Assembly: GCA_965153355.1 (NCBI GenBank)
Contig: OZ231126.1
Span: 112,096,001-112,160,000 of the forward strand
Length of the DNA stretch: 64,000 nucleotides
Reading direction: 5' to 3'
Source of the DNA: Flaccisagitta enflata
Taxonomy: Eukaryota > Chaetognatha > Sagittoidea > Aphragmophora
Below the pieces are notes generated by a model. That model did no database searches. It saw nothing but the letters and a program-made list of their open reading frames with translations, and was not told where the DNA came from. Every line of letters starts with the position of its first letter. Position 1 is the stretch's first letter. Shown here piece by piece: positions 1 to 10,395 of the stretch. The position numbers and the translations under genes were made by a program.

Positions 1-436
<436 letters not shown>

Positions 437-1106
437 AGATCAAGACAGACAGGTAGGGTGCATAGACGTGAATTCATATCAATCCATGCATGAGAAAATG
501 CTTGAAACAAAGGGAAAATTCGATGTGCAGTCCTTGTAAAGAAAAGCAGAAAAAGGACGAGAGAAGGTGAAAAAAAACCGTTTTCCTTTCTTCATACTCA
601 CCGCGAGGAAGTGCCGAGAAGCAAAGTTGATGGGGAGATATAAGGATCCTCCTGATTATTACCGTTTTTAAAATAGTAGTAATGGTTGGCTAAATTACAA
701 GTAGGAGAGCAAGAAATGGTTGTGGGTTCGAGGAATATATTGGGCGCCACCTGGTATTTCACCAGAAGGAACCCAACATACTCCCCTAGCAACAACACTT
801 CCAGCACTACCTACACGGTTGTGAGAAGAAGAAGAGATGTGTAAGGCAAGGTGGTTATATTCAGAGTCACAAGATCATCGGCAGGGTCCAGAACCCCTCT
901 CAATACTCTTCCTCCTACTTCCTCTTCTCTATGTAGAGGAGGAGGAAGGGATAAATGTAGCTCGGGCACAGCGCGTTGGCGGGGGTGAGATAAGTAGGTT
1001 GAACAGCGAGGTTTGGGGTGGGGGTGCGTGGTGGAGCGCGATATATGCGATAGGGTATCAGGAAGTTTTTTTCCAACTGAACATCCAACATGTACTTGAG
1101 ATTGTT
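437..1106. other. Upstream of the ELMOD-like gene; nothing recognised
   Basis: Mixed sequence with no recognisable exon. It would include the 5' UTR and promoter of the ELMOD-like gene if the ATG at 1107 is the true start. An open frame continues upstream of that ATG to 837, but its purine-rich residues resemble no family member. Confidence 0.4.
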
Positions 1107-1257
1107 ATGGATTTCTTGGTGTATTTTTATCTTGTCGTTAAAAAATTCTTATTTGACTACGTTATCAAACCATTTCTAAAATGGTATTTGAGGAAAAGAC
1201 GAGGCCAAAGCGACTTAACCAAATTGCTGCTAGATGGAAACATGTCTATGATCAAGG
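1107..1257 (+). CDS. ELMOD1/2: ELMOD1/2-like protein, exon 1 (N-terminus)
   Basis: This encodes a hydrophobic/aromatic N-terminus followed by FLKWYLRKRRGQSDLTKLL. It lines up with the start of vertebrate ELMOD2 (short aromatic helix, then a MKW-LLR-like basic stretch). The ATG at 1107 starts the similarity. The 3' boundary is the weakest in the gene: I chose a donor GTGCGT after 1257 because it leaves phase 1, which matches the acceptor at 1690. ELMOD proteins are GTPase-activating proteins for Arf/Arl2-type GTPases at endomembranes and mitochondria (family knowledge). The N-terminal helix is usually outside the catalytic ELMO domain. The exon 3' end is copied twice downstream. Confidence 0.6.
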
Positions 1258-1450
1258 GTGCGTTCATGGCTGAAACAAAAAAAAATGTAGTATATCAATA
1301 TAATGAAGAGGAAGGCTTAAATGATTTGACAAAATTGTTGTCAGAAGTTTGTGATAATGAGTGGGTTCATGTGAGAATGTGGTTACAGCTTCATTTCAAG
1401 AAAATCTGAGGCTTAAACAATTTGACCAAATTGCTGCTGGATGAAATATG
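1205..1450 (+). repeat. Degenerate copies of ELMOD exon 1 3' end
   Basis: A segment reading DLTKLL recurs at about 1210, 1320 and 1417 (spacing about 100-110 bp), for example TTGACCAAATTGCTGCTGGA at about 1422. The first copy belongs to the exon, and the others are decayed copies in the following intron. Confidence 0.6.
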
Positions 1451-1578
1451 ACCATTATAAAAAAAAATATTGATAGTCAAGAATGTTTAACATAAATAAT
1501 AGAAGCTTGAGATCATACTCGTCTATGAGGTTTTATTTTTGCTGCAATAGTATAAAAATGTTTTAAAGATTATTTTTC

Positions 1579-1579
<1 letters not shown>

Positions 1580-1610
<31 letters not shown>

Positions 1611-1619
1611 AAAAAAAAC
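1580..1619. repeat. Poly-A tracts
   Basis: Two A runs broken by a single G lie in the intron just upstream of ELMOD exon 2. Confidence 0.9.
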
Positions 1620-1689
1620 TAAAACGCTTATTTTCTTATTCCATGAACAAATCCACATTTACTCAACATGAACGCACCCCTCAAAAAAG

Positions 1690-1812
1690 TCATGAAAATC
1701 GAGAATGAAATGCGAAAATCGAGTAAAAACGGCATCAAAGAAATCTGTCATCTTCGACTCATCAGTTTTGAGGATATCAACATCTATGTAGAATTCATTC
1801 TCGAACAGGAAG
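1690..1812 (+). CDS. ELMOD1/2: ELMOD1/2-like protein, exon 2
   Basis: This encodes roughly residues 51-91: MKIENEMRKSSKN, then EDINIYVEFILEQE. It resembles the RIEN...SKN and VDKYVDDIMKEKN segment of vertebrate ELMOD2, which links the N-terminal helix to the ELMO domain. The donor GTTGTT after 1812 leaves phase 1, and joining to 2493 gives GAG (Glu) followed by ILERAQ. The acceptor is less certain; AG at 1688-1689 gives a matching phase. The donor dinucleotide is itself the start of a long TTG microsatellite. A partial copy of the exon's end lies at about 1899-1938, with its own GTAGAT donor in the same phase. Confidence 0.6.
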
Positions 1813-2112
<300 letters not shown>

Positions 2113-2294
2113 GTTACATTTTTGTTTTTTGTTGTCATTATTACATTTTTGGCCATTACTACTTGTGTACACGCATCTCTTACAGAGGCTATGTCAGTGC
2201 AACCGTCCGTCCATACGTTAGTCCGTCCGTGATGAACGAGTTGAAAACTGTGAAAACACACATTTAAAACGCTGGGATTGTCTGCGTTTGTGGG

Positions 2295-2375
2295 ATGGGG
2301 GGGGGGGGGGAAATGGGGGTTGTAGGCCCCTGCCCACCCGTCCGCAACACCAATGAAATCAACAACAACAACAAT

Positions 2376-2452
<77 letters not shown>

Positions 2453-2453
2453 C
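2295..2453. repeat. Poly-G run and (AAC)n microsatellite
   Basis: A G run lies at about 2297-2310. An AAC trinucleotide array of about 90 bp lies at about 2361-2452, complementary in sense to the upstream TTG arrays, so the intron could fold on itself. Confidence 0.9.
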
Positions 2454-2492
2454 CCTCCATTGTAAACTTCGTGCATGATTGAACCCAATCAG

Positions 2493-2653
2493 AGATCTTG
2501 GAGCGAGCGCAAACGGAAGTTGAAACCTGCCGTAAGATGTTGTTGCTGACGTTGCGCAGAATGAGCGGCTACAAGGAGCTCATCTTTCAACTCGTCAATC
2601 TCGGCAGGACTCAATACAACACCGCAAATCCTCAGCATCAGACACTTCTTAAG
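2493..2653 (+). CDS. ELMOD1/2: ELMOD1/2-like protein, exon 3 (start of ELMO domain)
   Basis: This encodes about residues 92-145, including RRMSGYKELIFQLVNL and YNTANPQHQTLLK. The family equivalents are ITGYKQLY and PYDSDN-QHEELL-KLW. The NPQH element and the following leucine-rich helix are diagnostic of ELMOD1/2. The acceptor is CCCAATCAG before 2493 and the donor is AAG|GTGCTG after 2653 (phase 0). It joins to exon 4, which begins ELW and so completes the conserved LLK-ELW helix across the junction. An open frame runs past the donor to a stop, but similarity ends exactly at the donor. Confidence 0.8.
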
Positions 2654-2983
2654 GTGCTGGCAATCCCTAGCATGCCACCAAACAACTCTGGTAGAGACTG
2701 GTGAGACTGACTAAGCGACAAACCGACGTAACAACTCATAGAGAGACTAAGAAGCAGACCTCTTGATTATGTTGCAGCGTGCAGCGCCGCTGCTCGGAAG
2801 GGAAGGGGGCATATCGGAAGGTTTTGGAAGAAAAAGGAGAAAAGAAAGAAGAAGAAAAAGAAAGAAGAAGAAAAAGAAAGAAGAAGAAAAAGAAAGAAAA
2901 AGAATAATAGTCGCAAAAGCGTTAGATGGTCAGCGGTACCCGTTGCCCCTATGTGAGTGTATGAAGGTGTAAGGTGGTGAGAG
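2654..2983. other. Intron with GAA-rich tract and repeat-family head
   Basis: A purine tract (GAAGAAAAA repeats) fills about 2827-2903. From about 2908 comes the conserved head of the foldback repeat family (TAGTCGCAAAAGCGTTAGAT, then GGTCAGCGGTACCCG), leading to the element at 2984. Confidence 0.7.
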
Positions 2984-3535
2984 GGGCAGCGGCCCCGAAG
3001 GAGCCGATGACCTATGCTGTTTTTATTTGAGCCTGGAGGCTGGAATTGGGGCCTTGAAGCTGGGATATGAGCCTGGAGGTGGGGATTTGAGCCACGTGGC
3101 TGGGATTTGAGCCTCGAGACTGGGATTTGAGCCTCAAGGTTGGGATTTGGGCCTCAAGGTTGGGATTTGAGCCTCCCGGCTGAGATTTGGGTTTAGAGGC
3201 TGGGATTTGGGCCTCAAGGTTGGGATTTGGGCCTCAAGGTTGGGATTTGGGCCTCAAGGCTGAGATTTGGGCCTAGAGGCTGGGATTTGGGCCTAGAGGC
3301 TGGGATTTGAGCCTTGAGGGTGGGATTTGGGCCTCGAGGCTGGGATTTGGGCCTCGAGGCTGTGATTAGGGCCTCGAAGCTAGGATTTGGGCCTCGAGGC
3401 TGGGATTTGGGCCTAGAGGCTGATTTTGGGCGTGAAGGCCAGGGGGGGGGTACGGAGGAGGAGGGGGGGTACGGAGGAGGAGAAATTTCTCCTGTGTGAA
3501 AGCATAGGTCATCGGCCCCTTCGGGGCCGCTGCCC
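2984..3535. mobile_element. Foldback minisatellite element, copy 1
   Basis: It starts GGGCAGCGGCCCCGAAGG and ends with the reverse complement, CCTTCGGGGCCGCTGCCC. The inverted repeat is about 35 bp and continues through a GATGACCTATGC motif. The interior is a degenerate array of about 20 bp (TGGGATTTGGGCCTCAAGGT). It is followed by an A/G-rich tail (AAAAACGAAAAAGAAAAAG). Translated Pro/Arg/Ser repeats over it are not a gene. Confidence 0.8.
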
Positions 3536-3650
3536 AAAAACGAAAAAGAAAAAGAAAGAAGAAGAACTAGTCATCCAAGGATCGCACATGGTCAGCGGTA
3601 CCCGATGCCCTGCTTGGAGTGATCAAGTGAAGTAGTGGAGAGAGAGAGCA

Positions 3651-4167
3651 GGGCAGCGGCCCCAAAGGGCCGATGTCCTGTAGGACACAGGGGGAATTTC
3701 GAGACGTCCTGAGGTATATTAGGTCTGAGAAGATGGATAGAGGTCATTGAAGGCGGTTTTGAAGCCTGGAGGGCAAAATTAGGTTCTAAAGAGTAAATTT
3801 GAGGTTTGAGGGGCAGGCTTGAGGCCCTGAGGACAAATTTGAGGCCTAAAGAGCTGATGTGAGGCCTGGAGGGTGGATTTGGGGTATGGAAGGCTAATTT
3901 GAGGTCTGGAGGGCAGATATGAGGTCTGGAGAGCTGATTTAAGGTCTCAAAGGCTAAATTGAGGTTTGAAAGGGCTTTTCAGCCTATTCTGATGGCTCAG
4001 AGGGTCAAAATCAGGCCTGAGAGAGCAAAATTGAGGCCCCCGATGGCTAAGGGGGGGGACCGACAGACGGAAGGACGGAAGGACGGAAAGACGGATGGAC
4101 GGAAGGACGGACGTCTCGAAATTCCCCCTGTGTCCTACAGGACATCGGCCCTTTGGGGCCGCTGCCC
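3651..4167. mobile_element. Foldback minisatellite element, copy 2 (59-bp perfect inverted repeats)
   Basis: Positions 3651-3709 and 4109-4167 are perfect reverse complements over 59 bp by my reading (GGGCAGCGGCCCCAAAGGGC ... GAGACGTCC). The interior is degenerate units of GAGG(T/C)CTGGAGGGC type plus a GGAC-rich stretch next to the right arm. The left side is preceded by the GGTCAGCGGTACCCG head. Confidence 0.9.
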
Positions 4168-4260
4168 AAAAAGAAAGAACAGGTCGCCCAAGGGCAATAT
4201 GTGGTCAGCGATACCCGTTGCCCTGCTTTAAGTGATTGTGAATTGGAGTGAGGGGAAGCA

Positions 4261-4942
4261 GGGCAGCGGCCCCGAAGGGGACGAAGTCCTGTAGAACACA
4301 GGGGGACTTTCGTTCGTCCTGCCTGAAGAAGTGGATGAGTTGCTATAGAGGGCTTACTAAAGGCCTTCAAGAGCCTAAACTGAGGTCTAAGACGGCTGAT
4401 GTAAGGCCTCAGAATGCCATCGGAAGCTTGAGAGGGCTGACTTGATGCTTGAGAGAGCTGGATTAAGGCTTGAAAGGTCAGACGACTGATTTGAAGCCTG
4501 AGAGCAATAAATTGAGGCTTAGATAGCTGATTTAAGGCCTGTGAGGCCTGATTTGAGGCCTGAGAGGCCTAATTTGAGGCCTGAGAGGCCTAATTTGAGG
4601 CCTGAGAGGCCAGGTTTGAGGCCTGAAAATTTGGATTTGAGGCCTGAGAAGCCTAATTTGAGGCCTGAAAGGCCAGGTTTGAGGCCTGAGAGGTTGGATT
4701 TGAGGCCTGGGAGGCTGGATTTGAGGCCTGAAAGGCTGGATATGAGGCCTGAGAGGCTGAATTTGAGGCCTGAGAGGCCAGATTTGAGGCCTGAGAGGCC
4801 AGATTTGTCTCAGAGGCCAGATTTGAGGCCTGAGGGTCCTGGTGAGGGGGGGGACTAACGAACGGACGGACGAACAAACAAACGGACGAACAAAAGTCCC
4901 CCTGTGTTCTACAGGACTTTGTCCCCTTCGGGGCCGCTGCCC
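4261..4942. mobile_element. Foldback minisatellite element, copy 3
   Basis: The arms start GGGCAGCGGCCCCGAAGGGG and end in its reverse complement. They agree at about 57 of 59 positions, including the GTCCTGTAGAACACAGGGGG motif. The interior is a regular 21-bp array (GGCCTGAGAGGCCAGATTTGA) that gives a heptad RPERPDL-like translation. Confidence 0.9.
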
Positions 4943-5034
4943 AAAAAGAAAATGAACAGGTCGCCCAAGGGCAATACGTGGTCGGCGATACCCGTTGCCC
5001 TGCTTTGCTTGGTTGTAAATCGGAATGAGAGGCA

Positions 5035-5611
5035 GGGCAGCGGCCCCGAAGGGGACGAAGTCCTGTAGAACACAGGGGACTTTCGTTCATTCGTTCGTCC
5101 ATCCGTCCGTCCGTCCGTCCGCCCCCCCAGGCCCTCTCAGGCCTGAAATCTGACCTCTCAGGCCTAAAATCTGCCCTCTCAGGCCTTGAATCTGAGAGGG
5201 CAGATTTCAGGCCTAAGTGGGCAGATTTTAGGCCTGAGAGGGCAGATTTTAGGCCTGAGAGGGCAGGTTCTAGGCCTGAGAGGGCAGGTTTCAGGCCTGA
5301 AACGACAAATTTTAGGCCAGAGAGGGCAGATTCAAGGCCTGAGAGGGCAGATTCAAGGCCTGAGAGGGCAGATTCAAGGCCTGAGAGGGCAGATTTTAGG
5401 CCTGAGCGGGCAGGTTTTGGGCCTGAAAGGGCAGATTCAAGGCCTGAGAGGGCAGATTTCAGGCCTGAGAAGGCAGATTTTAGGCCTGAGAGGGCAGATT
5501 TCAGGCCTGAGATGGCCTGGGGGGGACGAACAAACGGACGGATGGATGGACGGACGAACGAACAAAAGTCCCGTGTTCTACAGGACTTCGTCCCCTTCGG
5601 GGCTGCTGCCC
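5035..5611. mobile_element. Foldback minisatellite element, copy 4
   Basis: Same arms as copy 3, with a GTCCGTCC-rich left sub-arm and GGACGGACGAACG on the right. The internal 21-bp array is the cleanest in the window (AGATTTTAGGCCTGAGAGGG). It is followed by a GAAAAA-rich tail at 5612-5680. Confidence 0.9.
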
Positions 5612-6497
5612 AAAAAGGAAAAGAAAATGAAAAAGTAAAAGAAAAAGAAAGAGAAAAAGAAAAAGAAAAAGAAAAATCAAATCAATGAATAAAAAGAAGT
5701 GGCAAAAAGATTACAAAAATAAAAGAAGAGAGGGCATTTATATTTTTTGAAACCATCAAATGTAAATTTTCATAATTGCCTCATGAAAACAAAAAAAGCT
5801 AACAGGCTAACAGTTGTGTGTTCTACATACATACATACATACAAACTCCTTTCTTCCTTTCTCCCTTCCTCCCCCCCTCTTTTCATTCCTTCTTTCCGTC
5901 CTGCCTCCCTCCTTGCCATTCGTTCTTCCCCTCCCACCTTCCCTCTGACCAAGAGTCTAAAAATGCCAAATTTTACCCAAGAAACAACCTATTTTACCTT
6001 GAAATAACCTTAAAAAGTTCAACATTTAAAAATGAGATGGATGGACCGATGGATGGATGGATGGACAGATCAACAAACCAACACAGCAACATGTAGAGTT
6101 GTGTGTAAATGTGTAAATGTATCAGTGATCCAACTACTGTCACACCCACTTAAGGAGAATCAAGGATGAATTTTAGAGTGTTTTGACGGCTGAAACCCGT
6201 TTTATGGTAACTTTTCATTTGGTGTAAGTCAAGATGGTCTGTCGGAAGATTTTAGAGTAAAAATTCTGCTGCCCGGAAGAAAATCATTATCAAGAGGTCT
6301 GCTAAGAAGTAAAGGAGGATCTCAAAACATATTGGTTGATCCTTTGTTTCAGTATAGGATCGCACCGTGGCCAAAAACAGCCGAGAAACGCGATTTTCGC
6401 ACAGGCGTAACGGACGGACGGACGGAGATGCATTCCTGACGGACGCATCTAAAAATCGGTTTTAGACAGATATAGGATGTCATTTGCCATTGACTAG
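5612..6497. other. Intron of the ELMOD-like gene
   Basis: This holds an A/G-rich tail, short CATA and TTCC repeats (5826-5940) and a GATG repeat (about 6035-6065). At about 6345-6430 is a member of the GACGGACG-bearing repeat whose other copy lies near 62300. No exon seen. Confidence 0.5.
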
Positions 6498-6553
6498 GAA
6501 TTGTGGAACCGAATGAATCCGTTTGAAGTGCTGGAAGACAGAGTTTCTCCAAG
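6498..6553 (+). CDS. ELMOD1/2: ELMOD1/2-like protein, exon 4 (ELMO domain)
   Basis: A 56-bp exon between TTGACTAG and a strong donor AAG|GTAAGTGG. It encodes ELWNRMNPFEVLEDRVSP plus the first two bases of Arg (phase 2). In family members this is the KLW-LL-P---L--RI segment just before the catalytic loop. It joins in phase to exons 3 and 5. Confidence 0.8.
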
Positions 6554-6654
6554 GTAAGTGGTGCACGTTTTAGCTAGTCAATGAAGGTTCACAAGGCCCT
6601 CTTCCATTTATTTCAGTTTGAGTAAAGTGGGGGATATTGTTCCACTTTTCATGC

Positions 6655-6658
<4 letters not shown>

Positions 6659-6721
<63 letters not shown>
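6659..6721. repeat. (GA)n microsatellite
   Basis: About 60 bp of uninterrupted GA in the intron between exons 4 and 5, about 105 bp after the donor. Confidence 0.95.
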
Positions 6722-6725
<4 letters not shown>

Positions 6726-6952
6726 AACGCAGGAAAGAAAGAAAGACAGAGCTGAGGAAAGATTGGAAAGAAAACAGAATATCTCAAATAACAAAATTCA
6801 CCGATTGTTTTTTTTTTTGTTCGGGACCTCTTCAAGATGCTCTTAACCTCATAAAGTAAAGGATATTAAAACCCTTTAACTTCAGTCATACGCCATTCTT
6901 TCTCTATGGTAGTACTGATATAAATATCAAAGAATTTTGAAATATATTTTAG

Positions 6953-7065
6953 ATGGCGCACGATGGGATTCAGTCATTGCGATCCCGTTCTCGACTTTCG
7001 GCCGCCAGTCGGAGTTTTGGCGCTGCGATCGCTTCATCATTTTGCGGTCCATAAAAATGAGCAAG
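6953..7065 (+). CDS. ELMOD1/2: ELMOD1/2-like protein, exon 5 (ELMO GAP loop)
   Basis: This encodes about residues 165-202: WRTMGFSHCDPVLDFR, then PPVGVLALRSLHHFA. The family signature is W--IGFQG-DP-TDFRG-G-L-L-NL-YFA, which holds the arginine proposed to be catalytic for GAP activity. Here W, GF, DP, DFR, the LAL core and FA are kept. The Gln after GF is Ser, and the Gly after the Arg is replaced by Pro-Pro. Those two changes fall in the catalytic loop, so activity may differ. The acceptor is TATTTTAG before 6953 and the donor is CAAG|GTACAC after 7065 (phase 1). This reading frame is not the longest one over the exon; the phases of both neighbours fix it. Confidence 0.8.
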
Positions 7066-7450
7066 GTACACGCGACTCTACAAGTTGCTGCGTCGGTTGG
7101 TCGGTCCATCCGTTTACATAAATGCACATGGTTAACGTGACTTTGATGTTGCAGGTTGGTCAGTCCGTCCTTCCGCCTTAAAATTTTTATAGAACAAACA
7201 AGGTTCATTTGTAACGTATTTCACTATGCGTGTATCAGTAATTAAAACAAGGCCAAGTAGGCCAATAAGGTGCGACGTGTTGATCGTCGAACGAATGCGT
7301 TACCCGACCAACCAACAGACCGACCGACCAACGGACACAGCCAGTTATAGAGGTGCTTTGTCGCACCTAAAAAGCTATCGATGGTTAATGAAAACAAGCA
7401 CAAAAAATAGGGTATGAACCATTTGATTTTGTTATGAAGCATAACTATGA
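7066..7450. repeat. Copies of the GTCGCGTG short repeat family
   Basis: GTACACGCGACTCTACAAG (7066-7084) begins one copy, at the exon 5 donor itself, followed by a GGTCGGTCCATCCG tract. A second, inverted copy (AACAAGGCC ... ACCGACCAACGGAC) spans about 7246-7350. No coding sequence recognised. Confidence 0.55.
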
Positions 7451-7453
7451 GTT

Positions 7454-7760
7454 CCGTATTTCCTCTTATTAGCGCCCCCCTCCCTTTAAGTTTTTCATTT
7501 AATTGAAAGTTATAGAAACACATTACAAATATACCAATGATCATATTTTTTTATATCTTTTAACTTCATGTATGGATTTTTTAAATAAAATCACATATTT
7601 TATCTTTCCCTACTCTGAATCTTCTGTTTTACTTTGATTTTCAGTATTTTTTTTCTTAGTTTGGAATGATACAGGGGGCGCTAATTAGAAGGTCAAAAAG
7701 GGAATGTCATTTTCAAATTTTGTAAGCACCCCGGGCGCTAATAGGAGGAAATACGGTATC
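7454..7760. mobile_element. Inverted-repeat element with CCGTATTTCCTC ends
   Basis: The left end reads TCCGTATTTCCTCTTATTAG, then CGCCCCCCTCC. The right end reads GGGCGCTAATAGGAGGAAAT, then ACGGTAT, its near reverse complement. An isolated related end occurs at about 11343-11395. There is no open frame inside, so it is probably a non-autonomous element. Confidence 0.65.
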
Positions 7761-8074
7761 AGTCTTTTGTGTTTTTTAGTGTCCTTCCGTAGGCGGTTGG
7801 TTCTTTGGTCGGTAGGATCTCTATTGGACCTATTCCAGCGGTCCACCGATCCATGGACACGCCCGAAAGGCCATCGTTTCCTTCAATCTTTAATCTTTTT
7901 ATTTTCTATCAGAATGTCATTTTCTGGCCGAAGCCTTCATAAGAGATAGAGATAGCTACTAATAAAATAACTACAATGTTCTTAATTTTGGGGCAATTTA
8001 AAGCCGTGATGTTTTTATAAACTAGGTTCATATAAAAAATAAAAAGTGTAATCTTTTTAACCCTTAAATTCCAG

Positions 8075-8288
8075 CGCGGTACACATATTCCAACTCTCAC
8101 CACCCGGAACGTTGGTATCGATGGGCCGCAGCGGGATTCGCCATTTGTTCGTTTTTGGTTTCTTCCATGGAAAAAGGAATTCTCAGGAATCATTTTTATC
8201 ACTGCGAAACTGAAAAACCCGGACTAGAGGAATTCTGTGAAACGTTCGCCGCCGCCTTTATCGCTTTTGATCGCTTTTGGCGGTGCAA
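8075..8288 (+). CDS. ELMOD1/2: ELMOD1/2-like protein, exon 6 (ELMO domain)
   Basis: This encodes about residues 203-273: YSNSHHPERWYRWAAAGFAI, then LRNHFYHCETEKPGLEEFCE and FDRFW. The family pattern is SNHP--GY-YAI-GINLT----LL, then HLY-----P-MEHFH--YC----FDKFW. Acceptor AAATTCCAG before 8075; donor TGCAA|GTGAGG after 8288 (phase 2). Joining to 9392 completes Lys and continues YGTYSDF. No single long open frame highlights this exon, since the correct frame has no upstream ATG. The donor is followed within 7 bp by a TTG microsatellite. Confidence 0.85.
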
Positions 8289-8296
8289 GTGAGGAG

Positions 8297-8357
<61 letters not shown>

Positions 8358-8405
8358 CGTTGTTACTGTTGTTACTGTTGTCGTTGTTGTCGTTGTTGTT
8401 GTCGT

Positions 8406-8439
<34 letters not shown>

Positions 8440-8510
8440 GCCGTTGTTGTCGTTGTTGTTGTTACCGAGTATTTTACTTTTTAGCGATATTGGCGGTACA
8501 AGTGGTGTTG
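8289..8510 (+). repeat. TTG/TCG microsatellite and a copied exon 6 end
   Basis: (TTG)n interspersed with TCG fills about 8296-8463. At 8485-8505 the end of exon 6 recurs in decayed form (GATATTGGCGGTACAAGTGG compared with CTTTTGGCGGTGCAAGTGAG), another short copy of an exon edge. Confidence 0.75.
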
Positions 8511-8518
8511 TGACTCAG

Positions 8519-9391
8519 TATCTTGCGTTATTATTTATCAGATATGGCACCTATTCCGACTTCGCGCACATCTTCCAAGACTTTAAAAATTCCATCAGTT
8601 ACCAACTCATGACTCAGTATCTTGCGTTATTATTTCTCAGATACGGCACCTATTCCAACTTCCCTCACATCTTCCAAGACTTTAAAGATTCCATCAGTTA
8701 CCAACTTATGACTTAGTATCTTGCGTTATTATTTATCAGATACGGCACCTATTCCGACTTCCCTCACATCTTCCAAGACTTTAAAGATTCCATCAGTTAC
8801 CAACTCATGACTTAGTATCTTGCGTTGTTATTTCTCAGATACGGCACCTATTCCGACTTCCCCCACATCTTCCAAGACTTTAAAGATTCCATCAGTTACC
8901 AACTCATGACTTAGTATCTTGCGTTATTATTTCTCAGATACGGCACCTATTCCGACTTCCCTCACATCTTCCAAGACTTTAAAGATTCCATCAGTTACCA
9001 ACTCATGACTTAGTATCTTGCGTTACTATTTCTCAGATACGGCACCTATTCCGACTTCCCCCACATCTTCCAAGACTTTAAAGATTCCATCAGTTATCAG
9101 CTGCTTGACCCAGATGGTGTCCTAACCAACTCATGACTTAGTATCTTGCGTTATTATTTATCAGATACGGCACCTATTCCGACTTCCCCCACATCTTCCA
9201 AGACTTTAAAGATTCCATCAGTTACCAACTCATGACTTGGTATCTTGCATTGTTATTCGTCAGATATGGCACCTATTCCGACTTCGCGCACATCTTTCAT
9301 GACTTTGAAGATTCAATCAGTTATCAGCTGCTTGACCCAGATGGTGTCCTAACCAACTCATGAGTCAGTATCTTGCGTTATTATTTCTCAG
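8519..9391 (+). repeat. Tandem array of the ELMOD exon 7 acceptor and 5' part
   Basis: Exon 7 begins ATACGGCACCTATTCCGACT after a CTCAG or ATCAG acceptor. The same junction occurs at 8542, 8641, 8740, 8839, 8938, 9037, 9165, 9264 and 9392. Spacing is 99 bp, or 128 bp where 29 extra bases of exon 7 are included. Each unit holds about 23 nt of intron end plus about 76 nt of exon. Only the copy at 9392 continues into the rest of the exon and a donor. The first two units are open in frame; a CAG to TAG change puts a stop in later units. Confidence 0.95.
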
Positions 9392-9602
9392 ATACGGCAC
9401 GTATTCCGACTTCCCCCACATCTTCCAAGACTTTAAAGATTCCATCAGTTACCAACTGCTTGACCCGGATGTTGTGTTAACTCACGACATCCTCAACAAA
9501 GTCAGAGAAGCGGAAAAACTGGACAAGAAAGACGCGGAATGGAGAGAAATGGTCGCTATGGGAGGAGGAAGAGCCGACGGCGACGAGGAGAGGAAGAGGA
9601 AG
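9392..9602 (+). CDS. ELMOD1/2: ELMOD1/2-like protein, exon 7 (end of ELMO domain, linker)
   Basis: This encodes about residues 274-344: YGTYSDFPHIFQDFKDSISY, then LNKVREAEKLDKKDAEW and an EERKRK end. The first part matches the last ELMO helix of the family (FDKFW----P-SIMYFN---EKF-EKI). What follows, an acidic/basic coiled-coil-like stretch with a Gly-rich turn, is beyond the end of human ELMOD1/2 and seems lineage-specific. Acceptor TATTTCTCAG; donor AAG|GTAAGT, a consensus site, phase 0. Of the nine tandem copies of the exon start, this is the only one joined to a donor. Confidence 0.85.
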
Positions 9603-10245
9603 GTAAGTCTCAATGTGGCTTATGAGTCGGTCGGTCCGTCTGCACGTCAGACGTGTAGATTGTTCTTTCCTGCCGAGTAGCAAAAATTTTCCCCTGTAAT
9701 CTGCCGACAAGTCTTACTTCCCTAATTTACTTAAAAACACCAAGAAAAAAACAAAAACACTGAGAAAAAAACAAAGTTTAGTTAAAAACAACACATTTCA
9801 CTAAAAGATTAAATAGGCAACAGGCAGCCTACAAACATGCACACAGAGGCTTAATGATATAATGAGCTCACAAAAACACACATTAAAAGCATTTACAGTT
9901 GCATACTATGTTATCATTTTTCCAGAATTAGACGACACGCCCTCTGTCTTGCCGAGTAGCGGCGCTACTCGCTACTTCATAATCTACAGTGCTGCTGCAC
10001 GTCTGTCCTCAAAGCATTTTCTTGGTTGTTACAATTACTGTAAATGGCATAATTCAAGATTTTGAGTCACGGACACGCGACTGTATGAGCAACTTTTTCG
10101 TTCCGTTCGTCGGTTGGTCGGTCACGATCGTTGATTTAGCAGCGTTGTTTCGCCAAAGTACTTGACTGACCGCCCTAATCACTGCCCCTGTCCACCCGTC
10201 CGCGACTACGATTTCCGTGCATACAACCTCGTTTCTATCTTCCAG
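9603..10245. other. ELMOD intron 7
   Basis: AAAAACA-rich sequence plus two decayed copies of the GTCGCG/GGTCGGTC repeat (9625-9665 and 10065-10210). No exon seen. Confidence 0.5.
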
Positions 10246-10395
10246 CGTGAAATGGAACGAAAAGAATGGTTGGAAAATGAAGAAAAAATCGACGCGAAAA
10301 TCGCGGCAAAAAACGCCAAAGAAAAAGAAGAACGAGATTCCAAAAACTCGTCGCGGATGAAAAACAAATTTTGGCGCTCGTTACCAAGGAGATGA
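10246..10395 (+). CDS. ELMOD1/2: ELMOD1/2-like protein, exon 8 (C-terminus)
   Basis: Acceptor ATCTTCCAG before 10246, phase 0, running to TGA at 10393-10395. It encodes REMERKEWLENEEKIDAKIA, then KNKFWRSLPRR, a highly charged, probably coiled-coil tail. With exons 1-7 the model totals 1179 nt (392 residues). That compares with about 290-335 in human ELMOD1/2; the extra length is this tail and the end of exon 7. No family counterpart of the tail is known to me, so the assignment rests on frame, splice sites and position. The last 17 bp recur at 11249. Confidence 0.65.
   Translation, partial: REMERKEWLENEEKIDAKIAAKNAKEKEERDSKNSSRMKNKFWRSLPRR

Noticed and set aside
2907-2990. tRNA-like head (GGTCAGCGGTACCCG) of the foldback family as a true tRNA gene
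   Set aside because: There is no convincing B box or cloverleaf. It recurs as part of the repeat, so it was noted only as the element head.
3214-5638. Proline/arginine or Leu-Arg-Gly heptad repeat proteins
   Set aside because: The heptad arises because the non-coding foldback element array has a 21-bp unit. Frames end at element boundaries and no splice or start context supports them.
8542-9391. CRISPR-like array
   Set aside because: The 99/128-bp units are contiguous copies of a splice junction, with no unique spacers, in eukaryotic intron-bearing DNA. No cas genes.
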